From NCBI GenBank assembly GCA_903772945.1, contig CAICTM010000643.1, positions 1 to 55,030 of the forward strand: a stretch of DNA of 55,030 bases. Direction: 5' to 3'. The translations under genes were made by a program, and so were the position numbers. Shown here piece by piece: positions 32,208 to 43,050 of this stretch. The stretch is from Seminavis robusta. Lineage: Eukaryota; Bacillariophyta; Bacillariophyceae; Naviculales; Naviculaceae. The notes below the pieces were generated by a model that was given only the letters and a program-made list of their open reading frames with translations, was not told the origin of the DNA and searched no databases. How positions within the stretch are numbered: position 1 is the stretch's first letter; each line of letters begins with the position of its first letter.

Positions 32208-34533
32208 ATGGAATCCAGCATGAACAGATCACGTAGCAGCCGAAGAACCAGCAGCAGAGGTTTGGGTGATTCTAGCCACCACAGAAGCCGTAGGCGAGGT
32301 TCGAACCGATCACCATCACCCTTTCGAAGACATTCTGTGCGAATGGTCCCACCCCCGAGACCACGCTTTGGAATTGGGACCACCGCGCACATGCTCCCTA
32401 CCAGCAGTCTGAGTCCAGCAAAGACTGTCTTTTCCAGTAAGCATCGTCTTATAAAACGAAACTTGCCATTCTATCAATCCAAGAATACCCTGCAAGTGGC
32501 CAATCAACATTCCGAGTTGCGCTTGTTTTCGTTGCTGTTCAATGATTGGTTCCATGTGGGCCTGCGGTTGAATTTGTGGTTATCACTTTTAACGCTACTC
32601 AGTGTCTGGACCATTGGTATTCTAGTTTTTGCAGGAATCTACATGAGAATTGATACAGATCGACTCGATGAAAATTGCGGTCTTGGAGCTCCTGGACAGC
32701 CAATTCAGTTGGGACCGGCATTTGCATTCTCGTTGGAGACTTGTACTACTGTAGGGTGAGTCAAACAGGCAGTGTGAAAGAGATCACAAGAATGATACAC
32801 TCCATCTCTAATTGGTTTTCTTTCCTTCCCCAAGATATGGCCTGCCAAACGGAACCAATGCCTTCTTTGAAAATCAGTGCCCTGATATTGTTGTGGCCAT
32901 TTACTTTCAAATGGTAAGTATTATCACATGAATGGGAGTTTGTATCAGGAGGTATCAACTGACTCTTTGTCGCTTTTCTCCCATCGGTTTAGGTCTGGAG
33001 TATGATGTTCAATGCATTCTTATTTGCATTTTTCTTTGCTAGAATTGCCAAGTCCGAATCACGTGGAATCCAAGTCATTTTTTCCAACAAGGCTATCTTC
33101 AGCAATCGGCCAGATGTCCCATATCCGTGCTTCTCATTTCGAGTTTTTGATGTCGACGGGACCTTCCCAGTGGTAGAAGCTCATGTCAGAATGTATGTTG
33201 TCACACAAAAGTCACCCATCCCCATTCCTCTTCGTATCGTTATCCCGAATGATGACTTTGGGTCCATGCTGATGCTCAGTCTTCCCAGTCAAGTTGTGCA
33301 TGCTATGGATGCTTACAGCCCCATGGCGCCGCGGCCGAAAACCAGATGCCCTGCGTCGGCGACTGTGCCCAATGGTGGGTTGCACCTACGTCAAGTGGAT
33401 GCTCTAACCAACAACCGTGACGACGTGATTTGTCCTGTCTGGTAAGTGTATCAAGCAAGACAGTGACACCATTGCTTGCGCGTTAACAAGTTTACCAACA
33501 TGTGCTCACATTGCCTTGTCCCCGCAGTGCGGAATCCTATGGGACGGCCGAACGATTGATCAAGCACGGCAAATTCTGTTCTTTGACTGAAACTCATGAC
33601 GAAATTCCCTTTCGAGGAAGTCACAGAGAGGTAGATTGGGACGATTGGTCCAGATTGCTCGAAAAGTCAACAACCTGGTCGATGCAGCAGCTGGAACAAT
33701 TCTTTCGATCTGACATTTCAGAAGTATTGTGCATTGTAGAGGGCATTGATCCACTAGCCTCGGGTACCTTTCAGGCTATTCAGTCCTATCAAGTGGAAGA
33801 CATCCACTTTGGCGAAGCCCACTTTGCGGATTGTGTTTGCTTGGATATCAACAAAAGCCTTGTTGTGGACCTGGACTTCTTTCACAAAATCACACCCTAT
33901 GTACCAAAGGGGCCGGATTCTGATCGATCCCAAGGCGGTCAGTATGATGAATCGGACATTAGTATTGTGAGCGGTGTCGATAGCTTGAAGAGGACTCCAT
34001 CGGATGTTGGAAAACTCCACGATTCTACTGCAGAGCTTGAGCTAGATTCTCCCGAAAAGGAGAATGGTCAGAAACCGCCTTGGATGAAACTCAATCTACG
34101 ACACGTCCCAACACCCGAAAACGCAATAACCCCAGCAGAACCAAACGATGACGACAAGAAGGGCGACAAGGATTTGGAACCGCGTCAATTAGATTATGAT
34201 GACAAACCCATAGAAGAACAAGTCCCATTCGGAGATTTGAAACCACGTTCTGGAGAAGAACAATCAGCGACGGCTCCGGCACGACCACCTATCGTCAAAG
34301 AAAACTCGATGAAAGACGGCTCGTTCCGATTGCCCGATCCCATTCCACAGGCGGATGTCGGACCAGCACGGCGGTTCACAGCTCCCTCAACGGACTATGA
34401 ACGCCCTCCTCCATTGTTTACAGTTGACAGTGACCTGCAGGAGGACTATCAAACCGCCTCTGGGCGACAACCAAACAGTCGTTCTTCGATGCCCAACAAC
34501 ATGATGAACTCATTAATCACCGGAAAGTTTTGA
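32208..34533 (+). CDS. Inward-rectifier-type potassium channel (Kir-like)
   Basis: Four exons, 32208-32755, 32835-32913, 32993-33441 and 33528-34533, with phase-consistent GT-AG introns of 79, 79 and 86 bp; 693 residues. The N-terminus is a basic Arg/Ser tail. After a DWFHVGLRLNLWLS slide-helix-like entry, M1 spans about 120-142. The pore helix and filter read SLETCTTVGYG; the TVGYG is split by intron 1. M2 is WSMMFNAFLFAFFFARIAKS. The cytoplasmic Kir beta-domain follows, ending with VEGIDPLASGTFQAIQSYQ and FADCVCLDI, homologous in layout to animal Kir and bacterial KirBac. The last 200 residues are an acidic, disordered tail rich in Pro and Asp. It forms K+-selective tetramers that set membrane potential; regulation is unknown. 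Confidence 0.9.
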
Positions 34534-34994
34534 GGACCCACATGCATCTGAAACTGCAGTAGCGTGTGATGTACAAGCGCAAGCCAGCTAAAAGAACAAA
34601 ATATTATAGTCTTGGACAGTATGTCTAAACCTGCTAGAACCTTGTTTGGACAATCGAGTTCTTCTCAGTCTAAGAATGCTGTTACATCATTCAAAGTCCG
34701 TACGCCTCGGTACAATGCTTCGAACTAGCTGTTTATTTTAGGCCAAACAATTTCCTTCGCCACGACGTTGAAAGTGGGATTGGCCTGACTCTTTTACGGC
34801 AGTGCTTCGCTCACCCCTCAAGTCATTTTCAAGGCTCTATCTTTATGGTAGCTTTTAGTTTCATTCAAATGCTCTCATCCATGCTACTAGTAATGGTCGA
34901 CACCTGTCTGTACATTTTGTTGTGCAAAGGATGTCGTGTGCGTTGGGCGATATCCCGTTCGATCAAACTCGCCGAGGGTTCAAGATGTCGAACA
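34534..34994. other. Intergenic between convergent genes
   Basis: 461 bp between the stop codons of the channel and carrier genes, holding both 3' untranslated regions. No gene or strong structure is seen. Confidence 0.5.
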
Positions 34995-36485
34995 TCAGAA
35001 TCTTGCAGCAAACAATACTTGAGAGTGGTGTTTCCTTGGATGAGCTCTGTGTTGCTCGTCTTTTCGTTCAAGTTCCTGCTGCTCTTTACTCGTTGCTACG
35101 GCTACCTTGGAGGGAACCGCCCTTGTGGCAGATTTGCGAATAGACTTTGGTGGCGCCGTAGACGATGATACGCCCAGGACACTCTTGGCCCATTCGAACG
35201 TTCCAAAACCAATGGCCGAGAAAGCTCCACTAAACAGCATACGACTCCCAGCCCCCGAATACAAGCCAACGAATCCTTCCTGCTTGACAACCCAGAGAAA
35301 GCAACTCTTGACATCGAGAGGGCAAGTTCCAGTAGCGAGTCGAGTTTTCAATACATCAACGGGTGTCATGAGCCCGCTGGCTAAGACACCGGCTGCGGCC
35401 CCCGCCAAGAAGAATTTGGGTGATACTCCCTGCTGCTGTGTTTTACCTTTCTTTCCCTTTTGGAGTTGCTCTTGAGTGTACCAACGGTATCGAAACTCTT
35501 CGTACAGACTAAATCGCAACACGGCTGTAGGAATGTTTCGGATCAGGGTTGCTTTGTACCCAACGTATAATCCTCCCAATCCCTTTGTCGCCAGAATATC
35601 CATAACAACACCCACGACATTGCCCGACTGTCGAAATTGCAATTGTTGTTTGATAAGTTCTTTGGGAACGAAAACGGCCGAGCTCAGTATATTTCCTGAC
35701 ATTGCCGCCAATGAATGTACCAACAGTCGATTGGAAAAATTATTGGTACTTCTTTCGTCTTGTGGAAAGTACCGTGTCAAGACAGTTTTCATGGATTCAT
35801 ATGCCCCAAAATAGAGTGCCGAACTGGGAATGGCACCCAATGTTGCTGGGATGATTCCTCGATAAACATTTTGCAAATGCCAAGTCAATTTTCCTGCAGT
35901 GGTTCTGGAATAGGCGAGAGCTCCCAAAGCTTGAAAGACACTCTTGTAATCGCCAGGACTCGATTGTCGAAGTGTTTTGGCAGCATCCATGGGGTATAAT
36001 GCGGCCGATCCAACGGCACCGGCAATACCTCCTGATAAGCCGACTTTAAGAAAATACCCAAATGAGTCTGGTCTCGCAATGGCGCCGCCTCGACTACTGA
36101 TTGTTTTGGTGGTGCGAATGGACCTGGCTTTGGCCGAATAAGTCGTCATGGCATCGCTGGTAGAATGGTCATTTTTTGCAAACGAGTCACTGTGGACACT
36201 ATGGCTGCTGTGGTTGTCAAGTGCAGATTGGGAATGCGGCCGTCTTGATCTCCGAGAAGTAAAGGAAGGCGTCTGCCAATTAGACGCCCTTGCAACTTGT
36301 CGAGTCGAAAATGTAGATGCCTCTGTGCTCGTCGAAACCCAGAAGAAGCATCCAACGAATATTGCTACCGCAAGCGGGATATTGAAGGCCCCACCTGAGA
36401 GCATTAGCCTTCTTCTCCTTCTCCCTTCGGCAGGCGTATCTTGAGCCCTCCTCCCGATCTTCAGCGGTCTATTCGAGTTCCTCAT
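34995..36485 (-). CDS. Mitochondrial-carrier-family protein with plastid-type presequence
   Basis: A single exon; the open frame reaches an ATG at 36620, but I favour the ATG at 36485 or the one at 36404 because the extra leader has no protein character. Three carrier repeats show the signatures PMDAAKT, PKELIKQQ and PVDVLKTR, each with its paired helices, as in the six-helix solute carrier family 25. Within this family the layout is closest to S-adenosylmethionine carriers, a weak inference. Before the carrier there is a hydrophobic signal (AFNIPLAVAIFVGCFFWVS) ending in STEA-STFSTRQVARA. A signal peptide followed by an A-S-x-F motif and a Ser/Arg-rich transit region is the diatom plastid-import signal, so a plastid envelope location is likely. 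A basic coil ends the protein. Confidence 0.85.
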   Translation of the reverse strand: MRNSNRPLKIGRRAQDTPAEGRRRRRLMLSGGAFNIPLAVAIFVGCFFWVSTSTEASTFSTRQVARASNWQTPSFTSRRSRRPHSQSALDNHSSHSVHSDSFAKNDHSTSDAMTTYSAKARSIRTTKTISSRGGAIARPDSFGYFLKVGLSGGIAGAVGSAALYPMDAAKTLRQSSPGDYKSVFQALGALAYSRTTAGKLTWHLQNVYRGIIPATLGAIPSSALYFGAYESMKTVLTRYFPQDERSTNNFSNRLLVHSLAAMSGNILSSAVFVPKELIKQQLQFRQSGNVVGVVMDILATKGLGGLYVGYKATLIRNIPTAVLRFSLYEEFRYRWYTQEQLQKGKKGKTQQQGVSPKFFLAGAAAGVLASGLMTPVDVLKTRLATGTCPLDVKSCFLWVVKQEGFVGLYSGAGSRMLFSGAFSAIGFGTFEWAKSVLGVSSSTAPPKSIRKSATRAVPSKVAVATSKEQQELERKDEQHRAHPRKHHSQVLFAARF

Positions 36486-36976
36486 TTCGAAGTGGGTGCT
36501 ATGGAAAGGCTGGGATTTGCAGTTCAAGAGTGCAATTCGCTTTAACACAATTAGATTATTCTCAACGCAAACCTCCATTGGCCATTGATTATCCCAGCAT
36601 CTTTCTCGTTTGGAAGGCATTGGCAGCTGTTGGAGAAAGAACGGTCAGCATGTCAGCATCCCGCAAAAGACCAAACCAAAGATCCTTCTTTGGTTGAAGA
36701 GGGTTCGGGCCCTCTCAGTCGCGGAAGGGACAATCCCGTACCGTACGTTGCTGTTTTCTTGTGCTTGCTTACCGGTATGGACAGCGCATATCCCGGCTAA
36801 ACACCAAGCTCTCTGGCTAGAGGTAGTCTGGGCCACATGTACAGTACATGTTACCATACTCTAATAAGGGCCTACCGTAACCTGGTCCAAGCAGCTGTGG
36901 CGCACCCATCTGATGGACCCACTGCAGAACCTAGACCAGCCCAACTTGATTCTTCAGAGACAACGCCAGGGCCCGC
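36486..36976. other. Carrier promoter and flank of the copia element
   Basis: Contains the carrier's 5' region and ordinary intergenic sequence up to the copia LTR. CCCGC at 36972-36976, next to the LTR, differs by one base from CCCAC at 48243-48247 beyond the other LTR and may be the target duplication. Confidence 0.4.
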
Positions 36977-37190
36977 TGTTGAGGTGACTAGGGAGGAACC
37001 AGGTCCTAGTGCCTATCAGGCAACTCCAATCCTTGTATTGGGTCCTCTATCTAGGTCCTAGCACAGCTTCAATCAATTCAGCTAGATTAAAACAAAATTA
37101 TGACTATTTCTCTGGGAATTCTCCAAATCCAATGGACCCTGTCCAGTCACCAATTCCTAGTCTTGTTTCATCTGTGACTCTTTCTCAACA
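36977..37190 (-). repeat. Copia 3' LTR
   Basis: 214 bp, identical as read to 48029-48242. The RNase H frame of pol runs into it and stops at 37157. Confidence 0.92.
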
Positions 37191-40100
37191 CACTCCTGTG
37201 CATCCATTGCTGTCGCCGCAGCTCGTAAAGCAACAGAGGCACCATCTGACAAGTTCAGAATGAACGCCCTGTGCTCGCGGAACTTTGTCCCTTGTAGAGG
37301 TTTGGTGAAGAAGTCTCCCTTCATGTCACCAGTCAGACAGTACTCGATACTCAACCCGCCATTCTTGATCCTGTCTGCTATGAAGAAGTACCGAATGTTG
37401 ATGTGTCGTGTTCTTCGACCGCTTGACGCTCTACCATTCTTTGCTAGCAGCATTGTGCTCTGGTTGTCCTGATACAGTATGTTGTCACTCACCTCGTACC
37501 CTTGAGCCTCGAGGAAGTATTTCGTCCACAGGACTTGTGGCATGGCGTCGTCTACCCCAACTAGTGCTGCCTCTGTGGAACTCTTTGTATTCAACTTTTG
37601 TCGCGTCGACGAGGAATACACGCATCCCTTGCCTAATGACATGGTTGCCCCAGTGTGACTCCTCATGTCTTTGTGGACGGCGTAAGACGCATCCACCCAC
37701 CATTTTATGACGTTCAGACTGTCTGCTTCCAGTGTCAATGCAAGGTGTGGGTTGTCACGTAGATACTTCACAACTCGTCCAAGCTTCTTGTAGTCGTCGC
37801 CATCTGGTCCTTTCACTCGTGTAGTCAGGAATGCCACGGCTTGCTGCAGATCCGGCCTCGCCCTCTTTGATATGAACAGTAGCTTTGCCACCATCGAATG
37901 GAAGTACTCGGAGTCCTCTTGGTTGAGCCTCACTGCATTTCCATCAATCTCGAATAAGTGCTCAGCCGCGGGAGTAGCTGCGGTACCAGCCATGTCTGCT
38001 CTTGCTTCCTCGACTATCTCATCTGCGTACTGGTCCATTCGGATCGACACCTTTCCTTCCACAGAGTAGTCGAGCGTCATGCCAAGGTACTCGTGTACCT
38101 TTCCTTGTGTGGTGGTCAACGGTGCCTCCTTTCCATATCTTTCATTCAGTGCTGCGAGTATCTTGTCCACAACTTTGGAGTCCACGTGGGATATCTTCAA
38201 ATCGTCCACATGCCATAGTATTGTGCACTGCTTGCCGTCTATCACAGCATTGGCCACGCAGTCGTCATATGGGTTCCTCACGAAACCTTCTGCCTCGAGG
38301 AATCCAACAAGATCTTTCCAGAACAGCAATGCTGCCTGTAACGTCCCGTACAGTGCTTTCAGCAGCTTGACATAGATCACGGGCTTTCCTCTTTCATATG
38401 TGATGTATTTGTCGTACAGCTTGTTGTCGACCTTCGCTAGCAGGAGAGCGATAGGTCCAGTGAATCGCACATGGATCAATTCGTCCATGTCGGCCTGCAT
38501 GAATGCTCCAGGAATATCAGTTGTTGCAACGTCTCTTCCTTCTGTGGCATCGATCACGCAGGATAAGAACAAAGATTCCGTCATCACGGTTGGAGAGCTC
38601 GTCTTGTGCTTCGATTTGTATATTCGCTGCTTCCTTCCGTCAGCACATCCACGTCCCTTGATCTTCCCACAGCGCTTCTTCTTGAGGAACATCAGATACT
38701 CTAATGATTTCCTTCTTTCCTCGGGAGTGAGCAACGTTGCCTTGACCGGGTGTCCAACCTTCCTGTCGTGCAGCTGCTGCATCTCCTTGATGACTGCCTC
38801 AGCTCCCGGCTGGCCGAAAACTTTCAAGCCCTTGTTCACGGAGTACTGTGTGTGGGCGACATGTTCCAGCAGAAATTGCGTCATCACCTGCTCCGTGGGA
38901 GTTCCTGCTTGCGACAGGATTTGCGTCATGATTGTGTGATCGCTCGGCTCTGCCAGCCACAGGTGCTTGCTGTATTCCCTTTGCTTTCGTTGCCTGAGAC
39001 CCTGTCTGGTTCTTTCTCCGTATGTCTCATCCATGTCGTTCGGTGCCACTCCTGTGATCTTGGCTAGTTGTCGCGACGTGGAATCCACTCCTGTAGACCG
39101 TCCGCCTTGGGACTCATCGTCACTATTGTTGTTGTTCGGCTCATCAGCCTCAGTTTGTGGGTTATCGTCATCGATTCCCTGGTCGTATGCGGATTCGTCC
39201 TCTTCAGCCGACTCATCCTCATGGTTTATTGGTTGGTTGTTGGCGTTCGCTTCTGTTGCTTGTTGCGTGCCTGTATCGCTGTTGGATTCTTCATCTTCGT
39301 CTTCTTCTTCCCCTTCTTCAATGCTTTCAAGTGCACTTACTTCGTGTTGGTGCATGGGGTCCACTCCTGCGGGGAGTCCACCTAGTGACTCGTCGTCCGT
39401 GTAGTTGTTCTCGCTGTCTAGCGCGGGATTATAGTCAGGGTCCGCCATGGCGTCATCTGCTTGGTCACCATCGTGATCGTGGTCCATGATTTCGGTTGCG
39501 TCCCGCCACCCAAAAGTTAGTCCAGGGGCAGCCTTATCACGTGTGGCGAACGTGTGGATCTGAGTGATCACATCATGGGGCATGGGCAATTCGGTCCACC
39601 TCTTCCGATGGATCCGATGGCCGGTAGACAGACTGAGAAAGTAGTAGCTCCCTTGAGACCCGTTCGAAGGTCAAAGGGCGATGGCTCCGATGGTTCGGGA
39701 GCCCATTCCGTTATCATGTTCCTCATGGGTTTGGACGTAAGCTCCACATTCGAGGCTTGCAATGGGTTGCGTAGTCCACCTTGGCGCCGGTTACAATGGT
39801 GTGAGGGCTGATGGTGGCAGATGCCCCACGCTGTGGGGGAAACATGTTTAGCCACATTACGGCATTGGTCACCATTTCGATGATAAGTCGGTTCGGTAGG
39901 CGCTGGAAAGGCATGACATTCCACATGGCACGGACTCGCTCTTTGATAGTCCTAATGGATCGTTCGATTTCGGGAACGTGCTCATCTTCTGCCACCATCT
40001 CGAGGCCAATGTGCTTTGTTGCATCGTTCTCCAGCAGCAGTGCTCGTAGGGGTTCAAATTCCCCATCGGCGTGTATCTACTGCAAACGAAATCCTCTTCG

Positions 40101-41128
40101 CGTATACAACTGGTTGACCTTGCGAATTCAATCGGCAATGGTCGTGATTTGTCGGTTAGGCAGGTGCTGGATGGTGCCGAAACGAATACCATGCGAGAAC
40201 GTGGCCAGGAATGGCACCTTATTCACGAACATGATATCCACTGCCAATGTGATAGCTTGGTGTCGCTCCAGGATTTCCGGTGGGAGCGGCATGATCACCG
40301 TTGTGTGCACTCCTGCAGACCGACGTACTGTCTTTCCCTTTAGAGAACCAAGGTTGGATCCGAATATGTCCTCTGCTGCCATGATGTCCTCGCGGGTAAC
40401 CGGACAGTTGGGTAGCATGTTGTTGTCGACTATTTTGAGGTAGTCACGAAGGGATGGTCTGCCGATGATATTTTGTATCTTCCTGGCTAGCTCAGCTCTG
40501 CGATAATGCAATACACGGCTCTTAGCCTTATTCGCGACTCGATCCTAGATAGGGTCTGAGTTCGACTCATGACATAGTCCTTCGCGAATAGTCATTGGAG
40601 ACAGAATTCTCAATGACCGCTCTAGTCATACTAGGTTGATGATGAAACATCGCTCTAGATATTTAGCCAGCGTGGAGTACTTCCACGCTACTAGATAAAT
40701 GCTAGACGAATCTTCCACGCGTTCCGTTTTTGGATCGTGGAGTGAGTAGGATTGCTACCGCAACCTACTCTATCTCACTCTACAGTCTCCCGCGGGAGTT
40801 CAGATCTACGATCCTTTGATTGTGGATCTCTCTCGTTGATTAGTTTTTCATAGCTTTCTAATCCTCTCATAACTTTCATTCTCTCAAACTCAAAACACTC
40901 GAAAGATCTTTACACTAGCTTTTAGCGTAGTGCAATAAGCGTTAACGGAATAGTTAGAGCTTTTATCGTCTACAGTGTTAATCAGAGCGACCTGCTGGCC
41001 ACTCCTGTGATCGTGACTGCCATCGGTTCCACTCCTGCGGACAGCACCGTCTTCCTGTGCGTCTGAATAAAATAGTCCGTTGTCCGATCGACGGAACGCT
41101 CGAGTTCCGCTCGCCTTGTGCACCAAAA
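37157..41128 (-). pseudogene. Copia pol: integrase, reverse transcriptase, RNase H
   Basis: The integrase part is read from 41128 down. It has VHKASGTRAFRRSDNGL, NCPVTREDIMAAEDIFG and HVPEIERSIRTIKERVRA, the conserved integrase-core end. It is broken by TGA at 40128-40130, TAG at 40077-40079, a frameshift near 39770 and TGA at 39671-39673; the solo LTR 40507-40934 also lies inside. Downstream, 39589-37157 is open for 810 codons: an acidic linker, then RT with VATTDIPGAFMQA and WHVDDLKIS (HVDD for YVDD), then RNase H with WWVDASYAVH, KSSTEAALVGVDD, LYQDNQSTM and FFTKPLQGT. The RT and RNase H half could still be translated as a fragment, but the polyprotein is dead. Confidence 0.9.
40507..40934. 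repeat. Solo gypsy LTR inside copia pol
   Basis: 428 bp starting TGCAATACACGG and ending GCGTAGTGCA, flanked by a perfect 4-bp duplication ATAA (40503-40506 and 40935-40938). It is the same family as the LTRs of the neighbouring gypsy element but differs at roughly fifteen positions, so it is an independent, older or diverged insertion whose interior was lost by LTR recombination. Removing it with one ATAA restores the copia frame (SVNAYRRAELARKI). Confidence 0.9.
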
Positions 41129-41554
41129 TGCAATACACGGCTCTTAGCCTTATTCGCGACTCGATCCTAGATAGGGTTTGAGTTCGACTCATGACTGAGT
41201 CTCTCGTGAATAGTCATTGAGACAGGGTTCTCAATGACCGCTCTAGTCATACTAGGTTGATGATGAAACATCGCTCTAGATATTTAGCCAGCGTGGAGTA
41301 CTTCCACGCCACTAGATAAATGCTAGACGAATCTTCCACGCGTTCCGTTTTTGGATCGTGGAATGAGTAGGATTGCTACCGCAACCTACTCTATCACACT
41401 TTACAGTCTCCCGCGGGAGTTCAGATCTACGATCCTTTGGTTGTAGATCTCTCTCGTTGATTAGTTTTCATAGCTTTCTAATCCTCTCATAACTTTCATT
41501 CTCTCAAACTCAAAACACTCGAAAGATCTTTACACTAGCTTTTAGCGTAGTGCA
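41129..41554 (+). repeat. Gypsy 5' LTR
   Basis: 426 bp, TGCAATACACGG to GCGTAGTGCA, 425/426 identical by eye to 45963-46388. Confidence 0.92.
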
Positions 41555-41605
41555 TTTTGTTAACAAACACAATAGCTTTCAGCTACCCTCAAACTATTCC
41601 TCACC

Positions 41606-42800
41606 ATGAAGATTGCCAAAGACGCATACACCAGCTTCGAGTCTAAGCTGCGTGACAAACCAATCCTTCCTCTCATCGACCTCGATGATGAATGCGAAAT
41701 CGACGATTCTCGCTCTACCACCTACAAACTTCGTACTATTCCAGCAGATGCTAACAGTGCCAAGTACACCTTCAAGGTCCAAATCATTAATGGATCTGAG
41801 ACTCCACGTCAGACCATCAAGTGGGCTGGACGTATGGAGAAGGTCTTCGTCGGGCTTGCCATTGCTACGCCTGACGACAAACATAACCTCCTCAAGGAGA
41901 TGACTTCTAGCTCTGCCAAGAGCAGTTACGAATCTAGCTGTGCAGGCCACCGTGAAATACGTTGGAATGCCTTGCGCCAGATTGCAGTCAACGCGATTCC
42001 TCCACGCGACATACGTGGCGGTGAAGACGAAGCCACTTTCCAAGCACGTTTCCAGGCTGCCTGGAACGGAGCAGCTCAGCCTGCTTTGGACGACGCTGAC
42101 ATTACGTTTGGCATAAATGCCTGTATCGAAGCGGTCTGTCCCTACAAGGCTCTTGAAAAGCAGAAACGCTTCATGCGCCGCAAGATGCGTAAGCCTGCTG
42201 TATGTCTACTCGGGCTTATGTCAACAACCTCAGGGATGAACACCGATGAACTTCCTCGTCTACCACCTTTTGGACCCAACCAAACGTTGAACATGACGAA
42301 GTCATTGACATTGTTTGTCATGGAATTCCACGCTCGTGGATGAAGAAGATGGACGAACACGACTTCGATCCTTTCTCAGCTCCTATCGGAGAAACCATTG
42401 GATTCTGCGAACGCATGGAATCCTCCGAAGACTTTGACAAGGGCGGTGATGCCAAGCAAGCTCCTACGAAGAAGAACAACAGCAAGAAGTACAGTCTACT
42501 CGCAACAACGACCACTCTTCCAAGAACGAAGAAAAATGGTGCGACTACCACGAGTCCAGCACTCACAACACTGCTGACTGCATGACTTTGAAGAAGCTCA
42601 AGGCCAAGTCTCAGTCCTCGTCTGACAACGATAACAAGCCAGCGTACAACAAGAACAAGACTTGGAAACGCAAGTCCGACGACGCCAAGACCTACACCAA
42701 GAAGGAACTCTCTGTCCTCATGAAGAAGGTTTCCAACGCTGCGGTCAAGCTGATCGCAAGAAGAAAAGCGAATGCAACCATGTTGCAAGCGCAAGTCTGA
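41606..42800 (+). pseudogene. Gypsy gag remnant
   Basis: The ATG at 41606 opens 245 codons with a gag-like helical region (RFMRRKMRKP near its end). A frame change near 42195 precedes MNTDELPRLPPFGPNQTLN, another precedes HGIPRSWMKKMDEHDFDPF (about 42325). A zinc-knuckle-like block WCDYHESSTHNTADC (about 42538-42582) is read in another frame, and a lysine-rich end follows to about 42800. The pieces are in the order of a normal gag, so this is a decayed gag rather than several genes. Confidence 0.8.
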
Positions 42801-43050
42801 CAACTCGACAACGAGGACGACTCCTCTGTGGATCCATCAACATGATGGACAAGAAAATGGCTGCTGTTGACAAGGCGCTTGCCGAATTCGACTTCAATCA
42901 TTCGGATGGAGAGATCTCGTCTGAGATTAGGCCAGGATGATGATTCAACGGAACCATGTTCCGATTTCTCATACCTAAGTGATGAAGATATCTCACTAAA
43001 TAGTAAACAAGATTTGTTTGCAACTAAGAAGTCTACGGCAAATTAGATAA

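Noticed and set aside
37408..39489. Several long plus-strand frames opposite the copia RT and RNase H
   Set aside because: They are complements of the well-supported copia pol and have no domain of their own.
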